A stretch of DNA of 64,000 bases from Chalara sp. BL73 (taxonomy: Eukaryota; Ascomycota; Leotiomycetes; Helotiales), in contig CAKJVC010000008.1 in assembly GCA_918026815.1 (NCBI GenBank), positions 434,001 to 498,000 of the forward strand, in the 5' to 3' direction. Numbering within the stretch: the first letter of the stretch is position 1; each line of letters opens with the position of its first letter. Position numbers and translations under genes: made by a program. Shown piece after piece: positions 1 through 10,584 of this stretch. The notes beneath the pieces were generated by a model. It ran no database searches, was not told the origin of the DNA, and saw only the letters and a list, made by a program, of their open reading frames with translations.

Positions 1-1651
1 GGAGAAAAACACATGCCTTCTCCTCCACGTACTCCAGATAGGAATCCTAGTCCACGTGCTCCGAGTTTCTCGCCGCAGTCTGACTTGTACGATGCAACAC
101 CTCCCAGAAAAAGTGTCAAAAGTAAGGCAACTATTTCAGGTGATGAGATGCAACCACACGAGGAAGAATTCAACGTGCATATTGATGATAATATGGACGT
201 GGACGATCAAGTACCGGACGACCAGCAACTCCGAATACGGGGCGGAGCTGCATCAGACGATGATGACTATGTAGATCAAATGGATGTTGATGAAGATATG
301 AAGCTTGATATCGAAGAAAATATCCGGCCAGCCACTCGGACACGAGCTAGGAGGGTTGGGACCACACAAGCTCGAACCACGCAAGCTCGAGCTACCCAGG
401 CACGAAGAACTCAGGCCGGAAGTGCTCGGGCTCGAATAAACCAAGCTCGAACGAAACAGGCTCGAATCAGCCGACAATCAAAGCCGCAATCTACAAAGGG
501 AAAACTCCAAGCTGGAAAGACAACGAGGAGTAAGCAAAGCAGAAAGAGGGCGAACCAGCAAAACCACATTGAACTAGATGACAACGACGAAGAGCGTATC
601 TCCGCTCAGAATAGCAACGGCGTTCCCGAAAATAGTGTTGGAGGCGAGCCAAGTTTGCAAGGCGCTGAAGTTGTTGATGAAGATATGCCAGATGTAAATG
701 TGGAGGAAGACGGCACCTTATCATCTGAGCCCGAACCAAAGGCGAAGGAGCCAAAGAAAGTTAAACCAAAAAGCCTGCAGGAGGAGCTAATTGACAGAGG
801 CGATAATATTGAGCTGGATGCTAAATGCATCATCGTTGTCGGCGCGAGCGCTGGGGCCCACCTAGCCCTTCTTACCGTATGTTCCTCTTCACTTTCTCTC
901 TTCCCTCCATCTGATAACTAATATGCCACAGCCGACTCTCTGGAATACCTTACCAACGGCCATCATCTCGCTATATGGCCCAACAAACTTCCGCACCATA
1001 ACGTGGCGTAACGACCTCCTTGCAGATGTTGGTGACTGCAACGTCTTGAGCCTTGCCCAGGAGCTGCGTTGGAGGGACCCACCCACCGAGATCCCAGATG
1101 GATGCTTGGGACGCTATGATATGATACGCCACATATATCGCGAGGAGTTATTGGGCGCATTCTTGTGCCTTGGAGTTACTGAGGCGACGCGCTTTACAGA
1201 CGCCACCGAGACAGAGTATGAGGTTGTCGTTGAGCTCCCACTGAAAAATATCGTGAGTGAGAAGGAACTCGATGCTATCAGTAAGTAGCCTCTGATTGGG
1301 TTCGATGGGCTCCAGCTCAAGACTTGCATTCCTATTCTATACGAAAACAATGGTAACTATCACGAGAAGCGAGTGCTGTATCTAACTCGTTCGCTAGGCC
1401 CAGTGTACCTTTGCACACAAACCCGCTATCCGCCAGTGTACCAGCTGATAGGAAGTAATGACCATCTGTTCCATGTATCACAGGCCGATGAGATGCACAA
1501 TGCATTACGAGGAGAAGGTTATGAGTCGGTACGGCTAGAAGCTGATGGAAGAGACCATGGATTTGATGTTTATACAGTGCCTGGCGACTTAGACGACACG
1601 GTTTACATCAAGCCTATGGTAGAGTGGGCATGTCGCATAACCCAGTCGTAG
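1..1651 (+). CDS. Alpha/beta hydrolase-like protein with a disordered repeat-rich N-terminus (5' partial, possibly broken)
   Basis: Open at the left edge; the first visible ATG is at 13. Exon 1 encodes about 250 residues of acidic and basic low-complexity sequence with a TQAR-type repeat near residues 115-155, then a hydrolase nucleophile elbow (VVGASAGAHLALL, a GxSxG motif). An intron at about 879-930 (GTATGT...CACAG) keeps frame into a segment ending with an in-frame TAG at 1286-1288. The same frame reopens and runs to 1651, with YPPVYQLIGSNDHLF and a DHGF motif, matching the acid and histidine parts of the fold. A GTAAGT at 1281 could start an intron to about 1373 that removes the TAG and restores phase; otherwise the gene is nonsense-broken. 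No HGG oxyanion-hole segment precedes the elbow, so the catalytic domain looks N-terminally truncated. The family call is fair; substrate unknown. Confidence 0.5.
360..470 (+). repeat. Degenerate coding tandem repeat (TQAR-like units)
   Basis: Imperfect units built around CAAGCTCGA recur here at spacings of about 12-15 nt. They encode variations of T-Q-A-R (TQARTTQARATQARRTQA, then ARINQARTKQAR). The result is a basic, glutamine/threonine/arginine-rich linker just before more disordered sequence. It resembles replication-slippage expansion within a coding region. Confidence 0.7.
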
Positions 1652-1834
1652 CTGTATAAGAGTAGTAGATATAATTTTGTACTTATGTTTCCATCCCCCT
1701 TGACAGGGTGGCAATATACCAACAGCTTCAGCACATTCATGCTTAGCCTCTGCCTCATTCGGAGCCCAGTCATCGTGATAATTGACAAGTTTAATCCTTC
1801 AGGAGTGATACTAAATTAAGTGATGCCTCCGATC

Positions 1835-3534
1835 TTAAAGTACCACATTCGATTGTTTACCAAAATCCTCAATTTGTGTTTTGATATAGTGATGCCATTT
1901 CTGATCCAGGCAAGACATAACAGTATTCAGCAAGCTTGTGGCTCGACCTTCAAAGTACCATTTGCACTCAAGCTTCTTCAGAATAATACAAAAATGTGCC
2001 ATGAGTATTAGGGCTGCGGGGTGCCGACTACTGAGGAGATTCAAGTACGCAAGTGATAACTGCATGGGCCAGACACGAAGGGCATGCCAAGTGGTAAACT
2101 GCCTGCCCAAGTTCTGGGTATGAGAGAATGCCCGAGTGAGCTCAAGTGCTGCATCACGATATATCTGAGATATTTCTTCAGACCATACGTCGGCAGATGT
2201 TGGTTCTGGTATGATAGAAAGCAGATATGTAAGTAAAGGGTGTAGTACCAAGTCTTCACCGGTTTCTTGTAGAGCTTCTTCCATGGGCTCGTCCCATACT
2301 GAAGCAAGCCCTTTCATGAGACCTTCTGTAAGCCGAGCCCAGACCTCACAAAGTATTAAACATCCGGCACGCATGAAATATAGCCAACTTGGCATAACAT
2401 TTTGTTCCTTGTTGGAGACAAACAGTAATTCCTCGTCCTGTCTTGAGGAGGCGAAGGAGTATATTACCAGAAGGTGAGCGAATGCGTATATCGCATCACA
2501 GTTCTCGACGTTCACATTTGCTATAGCAGCTCGATATAAGGGGAGTGCAATAGCCTGGTGCCTACTTGCTAACAAGAGAGCGTCTTGTTGATGACATGGT
2601 CTAAAATGGGCGATGTGCAGCGCTGTGCAGGCGAGAATTCCGTGCATAACAAATGGAAATCGTTGACCAAGCTGTGGTATTGTGCTTTGCCACACTTCTG
2701 CTGTTGCGGTATCTGCTAATGTCGACCACGTAGATGTGGTGTAAAAATGCAATAGGGTATCATCATTCAGCGTTGTAGGGAGGCCTAAAATGCTTGGCTT
2801 GTGGTGAGGATTGTTAAAATCTTGTGCGCCAACTTGGCATAACAATAACGTAGTGTCTTCTCTTACATTACCATGGTGTTCTTCAAGGAAGAGCTTCCTC
2901 TCCTTCTCACCAAGGCTGTAGTAAGGTTCAAAATGCCTCGTATATTCAACAAAATTTGGCTTTGTGAAGTACTTCAGAAGAGTGCCACGAAAAAAGCTCT
3001 GTAGAGGTGCAGCTCCCCAGTCTAAGTTTGCCTAAATTGATGTCAGTATATTGCATCACGTGGTTGCGGATATTTAATTAGAGCACCTGTCCTGATTGTC
3101 CATGAGCATGAAGCCAGTGATTTTTCATTCTTTTCTCAGTGACACAGAGGTGAGAACAGGCGGGATGTTCACATTTGAATCCTTGAAGAACAGGTAAAAG
3201 TGGAACTGGGAAGTCCTCAACCTTGAAATCGAGCACTGTTTCCGCATTATTCAATTTGAGCTGCGATATGTACCGAAGGAAAGGAAGGCGGTGCGATCTA
3301 AGGGAGGAGGTGGATTAGTTGGCCTTCACCCTTCTAAGCAAACACTATGACCTTATCTCCGGGTAGATAGGTAGTGTCATTACGCAGCACTTGCCTTTTG
3401 ATTCCGTGAGTCTCCTTTAGGTGGCGTTGAATGGCATTGGGCTGGACGGCATACCGACACCTAATACAGACAACAACCTTATATTGTGGAAGATAGTGCA
3501 ACAACTGAGCTGGGTGTGGATCACATAGACTCAT
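1835..3534 (-). CDS. OrsD-type double zinc-finger protein with fungal transcription-factor-like C-terminal domain
   Basis: Three exons are inferred. The N-terminal exon (3534 downward) has a CIRC...H....H finger. An intron of about 46 nt (GTTTGC...CAACTAATCC...CTTAG) leads to a second finger (GFKCEHPACSHLCV, then HWLHAH). A second intron (GTGCTC...TTTAG) joins to a stretch beginning ANLDWGAAPLQSFF and the long last exon. The paired fingers match the OrsD/DUF3505 class first noted in the orsellinic-acid cluster. The last 336 residues (HGILACTALHIAHFRP and following helices) resemble the fungal-specific domain that follows Zn2Cys6 fingers in transcription factors. No Zn2Cys6 motif is present. 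Probably nuclear and regulatory, but DNA binding is unproven. It diverges from the dehydrogenase at 4079. Confidence 0.75.
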
Positions 3535-4078
3535 CTTGGCAGCTCAGCGGGCGTCTCCAGTGCTCGAGGAACGGCACCGTCTCAAGCCAATCCTTCGTAT
3601 TCAGGTAGAATGGTGCGGCGTGTATAGAGTAGGCTAAGTTGCAGTGCAGGATAGTGAGGGGAGGAGGGGGAATTAGAATTGAGAGCTTGAGGCATAGAAC
3701 GGCACCAAGGTTAAGAATGTCATGCTGAGAACCGCCTCTTTAGTGGGTTACTGGGAAGCACATCGGGGCACGGGCCGTGATCCACTTACTGACGGTGTCG
3801 TACCCAATTAGAAACCCCCAAATGTGTTCCAGGATCCACATTAACCTCTCAAGTCGGGATATCAAGAGAGATACACACATACAGAAGTAAGTAGAATGCA
3901 GGTAAAACCCACGATTCCGTTAAATCCATATATAGAGTTCGAGTCTCACAGGAAAAAAAAAATAAGTCCAGCTAAGCTCCGAGCCCGCAGCCAATGTACG
4001 TCATGGCTTTGGTTTATATAAAGGCAGGAGAGTGGTCCTGAACACTTCATCAACGACCCTGAAAAAACATCATAGAAC
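3535..4078. other. Divergent intergenic/promoter region
   Basis: 544 bp between the start codons of two divergently transcribed genes. No ORF is supported. The right half holds a CCAAT box and TATA element facing the dehydrogenase, plus a short A-run near 3954. Shared regulation of the two genes is possible but only inferred from the arrangement. Confidence 0.6.
3991..4023 (+). promoter_or_regulatory. CCAAT box and TATA box of the dehydrogenase gene
   Basis: CCAAT lies at 3991-3995 and TATATAAAG at 4015-4023, about 56 bp before the ATG at 4079. That order and spacing fit a classical core promoter. A strong TATA is more typical of regulated than of constitutive fungal genes (inference). Confidence 0.6.
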
Positions 4079-5125
4079 ATGGCTTTCACACGATCGATAC
4101 TTATAACTGGTGGTACTTCTGGACTCGGCTACCAATGTGCCCTTCGTCGTAAGTTTCTCCCAGTTGGCAGACTCTATCTCGCCCAACTAGTAATCACTAA
4201 TTCTTGACTTCTCCCAGTCGCACGTCAAAATCCTCAATATCTGATTATTGTCGCCTCAAGAAACTCACAAGATGCGCACATTGCTATCAACAAGGCAACC
4301 TCCCAGGAGGATACCATCTTTCTACCTCTCGACCTCTCCTCCCGAGTCAAAGTCCGCGAGTTCGCCTCAGCATTCATCTCCTCCGATTACCCACCTCTCC
4401 AAGTCCTGATCCTCAATGCTGGTCTCCAATTCCCTTCTGGTGTTCAATACACTGATGAAGGTGTCGAAAAATCTTTCGCTGTAAACCACATTGGAGGGGC
4501 TTTGCTATTCCACCTGCTTTTCCCAGCACTCGCAGACAACGCACGTATCATCCCTGTCTCGAGTGGTGTTCACGACCCAACCAAATGGACGATGGAACCC
4601 AAGTACAACACTGCAGAGGAGCTCGCACACCCTACACCAGTGACTGAGAAATACAAGGGACAGCAGCGCTACGCAAGCAGCAAGCTCGCCAACGTCCTCT
4701 GGACCTACGCCTTGCACCGACGGCTCAACAATCTCCCCGATAAGAAGATATCCGTTGTGGCTTTCAACCCAGGGTTGATGTTTGGGACAGGCTTGGTCCG
4801 TGACTATAAAGATTACTATCCAGCCTTCGCGATCTGGGTGTATACCTATATTATGCCACATCTTGTACCGCTGGCTCGACTTCTCCTTGGTAATGATGAC
4901 ATTATGACCGTTGAGAAATCAGGCGTGAACTTGGCCTGGCTTGCTACCAGCCCGGACTGCGAGGATGTGAGTGGCGTGTACTATACGGAGAGAATGAAAG
5001 CCAAGTCAAGTGATGACAGTTATGTTGAGGCCAAACAGGAGGATCTTTGGAATTGGACTATTGCGTACATAGCAACAGAAGCCGAGAAGATCGAGGGCAA
5101 GTTTGAGATCGGAGGAAAGCAGTGA
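4079..5125 (+). CDS. Short-chain dehydrogenase/reductase (SDR)
   Basis: Two exons, with a 69-nt intron at 4149-4217 (GTAAGT...CCCAG), give 325 residues. The protein starts MAFTRSILITGGTSGLG, the SDR Rossmann motif TGxxxGxG at residues 10-17. It has the LNAG motif, a serine in IPVSSGVHD and the catalytic YASSK (YxxxK). Overall it resembles classical or extended-classical SDRs of the retinol-dehydrogenase/WWOX-like type that use NAD(P)(H). Both exons are in phase and the start matches a Kozak-like AACATGG. The substrate cannot be read from sequence. Its divergent neighbour is a putative regulator and its other neighbour is SDHB, so there is no evidence of a larger metabolic cluster. Confidence 0.9.
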
Positions 5126-6088
5126 AGGTTATCCGACTGGGGCCTTACTTTCTTTGTTAGATTACTAATGTAGAGTGTATAATAAATGGACCCATGTAAT
5201 ATGCCACGAACAATTGTCTTGCAGTCTATTTTCGCTACGTCATTTTTATGTCTCGTTGGCTCTAGTAAAGGCATGAAACTTGGTTGGGAAATGCTGTTCT
5301 TAAGACACCAAGAAGCAAAATATACATTGTCTTGGGTTTACACAACTTTATGTGAAACTTTGTATATCCGTGTCATGCTTGAAACTTGCCAGTGCATACA
5401 TAACTTGTCGGGACGAAACAATCATCAAACCACTGGCTTCGATGTCCCCATGAGTCAACTAGAGATCTATCATAACTTCGGCTTGAAGGCATTGGAGTAC
5501 AGCAGGGCTCCCATACATAAAGCTTTCATTCACTTGAGCAGTTTACAATGGCGTTTGCTCTCAAGCCACCTAGTCGGTAGCTATGAATCCTATAAACAAA
5601 GAAAGCTAAAATAACAAAGATCATGCCAAGCGAGGAAATTGATAAGAGAATATTGGAATAGTTCTTCTATAATTGCCTACTTGTTGCGACGTAAGTTCAT
5701 GTAATGATATAAAAATACATATGCACGTGATGATGACAATCACATTCCGATTTAGCCCGTTTGATAGAATTAAGGTGATTGGCCACCAAAAAATAATAAA
5801 ACCAACGGCCGCATCCTGCTTAGAATCGCTTGATGTTGATTGGCCCAAATAGCAGTTTTGGTGGAAGTAGTACGGCGGACCATAGTGGCGGTTGTGGTTA
5901 TTCCCATTCTCCCGAGGCTAATACAATCTAACCGTCAACACTTGTGCTCTTTCTACTGCCAATTTCGCCGCACTACCACCCTGCAAGCACCTTTACAACT
6001 GCAGACACCTGCCGCTGTATCACCAACCTCTGTACGAGGAAGGAACACGCTCAATTGATCAAGAGCTATCACACTCCACTCCAATATA
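5126..6088. other. Intergenic: SDR 3' region and SDHB promoter/5' UTR
   Basis: No gene is supported. An open frame on + at 5186-5614 looks like chance coding in the SDR 3' region: no family features, no introns and biased low-information residues. The right half holds two TGATTGG motifs facing SDHB and a CT-rich leader. Confidence 0.6.
5776..5843 (+). promoter_or_regulatory. Pair of inverted CCAAT (TGATTGG) motifs upstream of SDHB
   Basis: TGATTGG occurs at 5776-5782 and 5837-5843, 61 bp apart, about 250-310 bp before the SDHB ATG. The motif matches the TNATTGG core recognised by HAP/CBC CCAAT-binding complexes, which are known in fungi to control respiratory genes. Binding here is inferred from position and motif only. 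Confidence 0.5.
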
Positions 6089-7138
6089 ATGGCCTCCCTG
6101 CGCACCACCGCCTCCCGGCTGCTCGCCGGCAGTACACGAGCTGCATTCCGTCCTCAAATGCAGCTTCGCACCATGGCCACCGTGCAAGACACGCAAAAAG
6201 AAGTAGGCGGAACCGCAACCGCAAACAGTGGGTTCGTGCCTGAGAGCAAGACCAGTACGGTCAAGGAGCCTGCTCCAGACGCAGACGCGAGGACCAAGAC
6301 CTTCCACATCTACCGCTGGAATCCCGACGAGCCATCTAGCAAGCCTAAGATGCAAAGCTATACTTTGGATTTGAATAAGACGGGTCCTATGATGCTAGAT
6401 GCGCTGATCCGGATCAAGAATGAGATTGATCCTACCCTGACATTCAGACGGAGCTGTCGTGAGGGAATTTGCGGAAGTTGCGCAATGAACATTGACGGAG
6501 TAAATACTTTGGCCTGCCTCTGTAAGTCAACTTCGCCATATACAAGCTTTCCCAAGCTTTTTTTATCCTGCATCGCAGAACTTCGGACGAAATGCAATTC
6601 CCATCACATTGTGGAGCTGACGAGAGTGATGATCATGTACTAACGTTTCACCTCCCCCATCACAGGCCGCATTCCAACCGACACAAAAGCAGAATCAAAG
6701 ATCTACCCCCTCCCCCACACCTACGTCGTCAAAGACATCGTCCCCGATCTCACCCACTTCTACAAGCAATACAAATCCATCAAGCCATTCTTGCAACACA
6801 GCACGCCTGCCCCCAATGGCAAAGAATACCTGCAATCAAAAGAAGATCGCAAGAAGCTCGACGGGCTCTACGAATGCATTCTCTGCGCCTGCTGCTCGAC
6901 TTCCTGCCCCAGCTACTGGTGGAACAGCGAAGAGTACTTAGGCCCGGCTATTTTGTTGCAGAGCTACAGATGGCTTGCGGACAGCAGAGACGAAAAGAAG
7001 GACGAGCGCAAGGCGGCGCTGGATAATAGCATGTCGGTATACAGATGCCATACCATTCTGAACTGCTCGAGGACGTGTCCAAAAGGTTTAAATCCCGGAT
7101 TGGCGATTGCGGAGATCAAGAAGGAATTAGCCTTTTAA
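6089..7138 (+). CDS. SDHB: Succinate dehydrogenase iron-sulfur subunit, mitochondrial
   Basis: Two exons, 6089-6521 and 6666-7138, with a 144-nt intron, encode 301 residues, the usual SDHB length. The Arg/Ser/Ala-rich N-terminus is a mitochondrial presequence. The [2Fe-2S] plant-type ferredoxin part has [12 protein letters not shown], with the further cysteine in LACLC. The C-terminal 4Fe-4S/3Fe-4S part has [17 protein letters not shown] and [17 protein letters not shown]. It is the electron-transfer subunit of complex II, passing electrons from flavoprotein to ubiquinone on the inner membrane. Residues equivalent to the known SDHI-fungicide positions P225, N230 and H272 (Botrytis numbering) are all wild type. 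Identity is secure. Confidence 0.98.
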
Positions 7139-7724
7139 AGCAATTTCAGAGTGGTTGTTGCATGGTGGTTCCATAGAGCTTTTGGTATGATGAGTCAGGA
7201 GACTTGGGTTGCATGATGATCAGATGAGGAGAGGGCGCCTAATGAGAGGCATAAGACGTATGTATTGAGCGAGCACACGGCGGTGTTTTGATGGTTTCAG
7301 AAGAACAGCCGATTTTACGGCACTGTGTAAATATGCATCTTATACTGCAAACTATTTTTTTGCGTTGCTACAAGATCGGATACATCTCAGTGTGTGAGTT
7401 ATTTCATGGATCATATCATAATGCTACGTTATGCCCGCTGTCTGAATTGATAACTGCGGTAGTAAGTACTTTGTAAGCTAGTTCATTCTCTACTTTGCAC
7501 TCAACTCAAACTGGTAGGTAATCATACACGTTTCTGTAATCAATACTTATTGACACTGTTTTGGCTGAGGTTCCAATCTTCTAGCATCAGCCCAAACTTA
7601 TAGCCCACGATAAGCATGCCAAATCACAATACTTGCAGGAACAAACTATCGTTCTGGTCGTGCCAATAACACAAGCCGCTAGTTCCATGCTTAAACCCTC
7701 CTTTCAAACCCGCTCATTGGCCTC
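7139..7724. other. Convergent 3' intergenic region
   Basis: 586 bp between the SDHB stop and the stop of the minus-strand gene ending at 7725. It is AT-rich 3'-UTR-like sequence with no supported gene. Confidence 0.6.
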
Positions 7725-9770
7725 CTATGCTGGAGCAGGCACAGGTACAGCAGGTACTTCAGGAGGTTTAGAAGCATCGATTAACTCATCCACGTCTGGC
7801 ACTTCTCCTTCTGAAATGATTCTGAGCGATTCAGAAACTGGCCCTGATAGTTGCCGTCCAAGCGCAATAACAAGCACGGGCTTTTGCATTATAACCTTTC
7901 TACCCTTCCGGACAGCTTTCTGGCCTGCGTTCTTCACTCTTGTCCGTCTCTTCGCTGGTTGCGATGGGGGCAATATGGGGGCCTCTACCTGGTCTGCAAA
8001 CTGGAGTCAGCCCTTTTTTCTCTTGGGAGGGTGAGAGTGCGGTTTCTATAGAGACTTGCCTGATAAATCTGTAGGCAAGTCTAGTCCGCTCACACCGGGA
8101 GCATCAGGGGCTCCATCTACAAGGATCTTGGGCATTTGGATGTTGTTCTGATCTGCCTTGAGTGGGATAGCAGCTGGCGCATCTGGCACAACTTCGTTGA
8201 TGTTATCGTGCAATGCCTTCTTCTCTCGTATCTTGCTTCCAGGATTGAGACCTTCGGTAGAAACAACATTGCTCCCTGTGCTATGAGCTTTCAAACCTGT
8301 GGGAAGATTAGCAATGCACAAGTTTGTCAGGTAGGATATCTGCAAAAATTTCAATTCTGCTTACCCGAAGACGTAGAACGAAGTGGCCAGTTCTCAGAAT
8401 TTCTGTCTTGTGACAATCTTTCTTTCTTGGGCTTTTGCTTTCCTTTTAGTTGCTCCTCCTCACAGCAATTTGGATGGCTGCTATTGGAAAGAAGGCTCAT
8501 GCTGGTATTTTGCAAGTCTTCTTCTGAAGTTCTGATGGCAATAGTGCCCACGCTGACCATTGGCTCTGCCGATATTCCTCCGATTGGAAAGTCTGGTAAG
8601 GTCTGGGTAAGGTCACACTAGGTGGAGACTCATCAGTAATCCAATCGTAGTTGAGGTTAAGTCTACATCTAATGGCTATGGCATACCGTATGAAATGAGC
8701 TTATGCTGCCTTGATGTAAATTTAAAGAGCTTGAAGGGCTGGGTGAGATCTCCCTTAGGCTGGCTAATTCAGCTGTAGTGGACGGTTGTAGCAGCGACTT
8801 TAGACAACGTCCATTAGTAAACAATGGGTGGTGTAGTCAATAATCCCATACCTTATTAGGCATCGAGCTGTTGAGAATACAGGACTTACCAGTTGAGAGG
8901 GGGCTCGCAAGGGTAAACTTCGTATGTGTGCTAGCCTATCGGTCTGGCGCTTTCGAGCAGTGTTTGGGAGATTTAGTGCAGTTGAGGAAGAGAAACCAGA
9001 AGGTGTGATGTTCTCTGATTGCAACGAAGGCGCTGATTCGACTTGCAGCTGGGCTATCCTCGATGCAATGAAAGATCCGATGGATGAATTCCTTGAAAGT
9101 TCCCAACCCCTGTACTTGGAAGGTTCCTCAGATTGTTCCTGCACAGAGAATTGTGAAGACAGAAGTGCTATAGGAGATGCAGCAAGATTCCGCAAGTCTG
9201 AGAGGGGTGGAGTGTCTGCGGCAGCATCTACACTCGCCACAAAAGGATTTGTACCCAATCGTCGCTCAATAGGGGAAAGCCGATCGCCGGATGTGAAATA
9301 CCGTTGTACTGCCTCTAGTCCGCTTGGTGGTCGTGAGAAGATATCCTGTTAAAGAACGTTAGTGCATGCCGTATAATCTTAGTAACACACTTCATCTCCT
9401 GAACATTCTCATGCGGTAACTTACGAATTCGGGTGTATACTTGCAGCGAAGGAAGCAGGAGAGGTCCGGCGTAGTGTTTCGAGAACTGGGGTCTTGGTGA
9501 CTGTAGAAACTATAGCTTGACGAGCCTCGCACAGACCGACTGCCAGGAGTACTGTTCCGTATCCTTTGAGATACCCTCCGATACACGAGAGGTCGTGGAC
9601 GACCTCCCTCCCAGAACCTACGATCTGGTTCTCCAGCAGCTGCTTCCACTTTAGCAATCAGCTCCCTGACAGAATATGGCCTCTGTGTGGAAGTTAACAG
9701 GAATGAACGAGGTTGAGTAGGAGTGCAATTGATAAGAGGGCTAAGATATGGATGGGTTGGCCGTTGGGAT
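7725..9770 (-). CDS. Unrecognised disordered protein, multi-exon (start uncertain)
   Basis: At least five exons join cleanly. About 9670-9430 ends KYTPEF and joins through GTAAGT...TTAACAG to DIFSRPPSGLEAVQRYF, running to about 8895. Then come SLLQPSTTAELASLREI, and TLPDFPIGGISAEPMVS ending RSTSSG near 8365. Next is GLKAHSTGSNVV down to 8060, and finally a last exon from 7993 with basic PPSQPAKRRTRVKNAG and a PAVPVPAPA tail. The last intron (7994-8059) uses a GC donor. The protein is Ser/Pro-rich, mostly disordered, with a short possible helix RELIAKVEAAAGE near the N-terminus and a basic AT-hook-like patch near the end. I recognise no family. The start is unclear: an acceptor (CACAG) just before PYSVRELIAK suggests an upstream exon, possibly beginning at the ATG near 9770. 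Confidence 0.6.
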
Positions 9771-10584
9771 GGGAGCATGATTAGGAATACATGCTGGACT
9801 TGGAGGTTACATAGAAAGCGGCAGCGAGCAGAAAAAACGAAGGCGCTTCTCAGTGGGTACTGCCGAATGCGAGAATAGAAGGGAAGTGCAGCCTGCCCGT
9901 GATCAAAACAGAAGATAACTTGCCCTTCAACCAACTACGTCGAAGTTACAAAGCATAATCTTGCACTTGATCAGACTCGCTGCATTTACCAACGTATATC
10001 TCGTGAGTGGCAGCCTCGATATACATATCAGTCTTCTGAATGATAAGGATTTTTGATGGACAAGAACAGCTCCCATCGCATCTTTGAGACACGGGCCGAA
10101 AAGTACGACAGCTGCATAGATGGGAGAGATAGGTCCTGACAATATTCTCAACAAAACATGAAAATCAAGTAATGAAGCTTCTATGAATCTCCTGAAGAAA
10201 AACTAGTTTCCTATGTAAGGATAGTTTCGATGTAGAAATATCATCATTAGATGGCCCTCTGATTATAGAGCGTCCAAAAAACTCAACAAGTTTGTAGCTA
10301 AGTGAATTATCAGAAACAATGCAGATGATGACTCAACATAAGTCTAAATAGAATGCAGGATGAGATATCCGAAGCACGTAGGATGCTTATGATAGTTCAG
10401 CTATTGCTCGTCCTTGGGCGCAGTGTTGGTTGATATATCGGCAGTGAGATTCAGCCGCCGGCTCCTTGTGGACTAGCCCGCGAAGCGAGCTGCCTAATGA
10501 CGAAACATTAAAGAGACTGTTGTCTCCAAACCACAATTTATTTCTGCCCAAAAACATCTTCGACAGCACGCATCAGCAGTCAAC
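9771..10584. other. Intergenic region between divergent genes
   Basis: About 0.8 kb separating the 5' side of the unrecognised minus-strand gene from the PWI-domain gene. Short frames on the minus strand (e.g. 9927-10154) have no recognisable features. It may contain an undetected first exon of the minus-strand gene. Confidence 0.45.

Noticed and set aside
5186..5614. 142-codon ATG frame on + strand
   Set aside because: Lies in the SDR 3' region, has no recognisable domain, and its composition is like UTR.
9392..10154. Long minus-strand frames as extra N-terminal coding sequence
   Set aside because: An acceptor site precedes the conserved-looking part and the upstream residues are low-information; the start is left uncertain instead.
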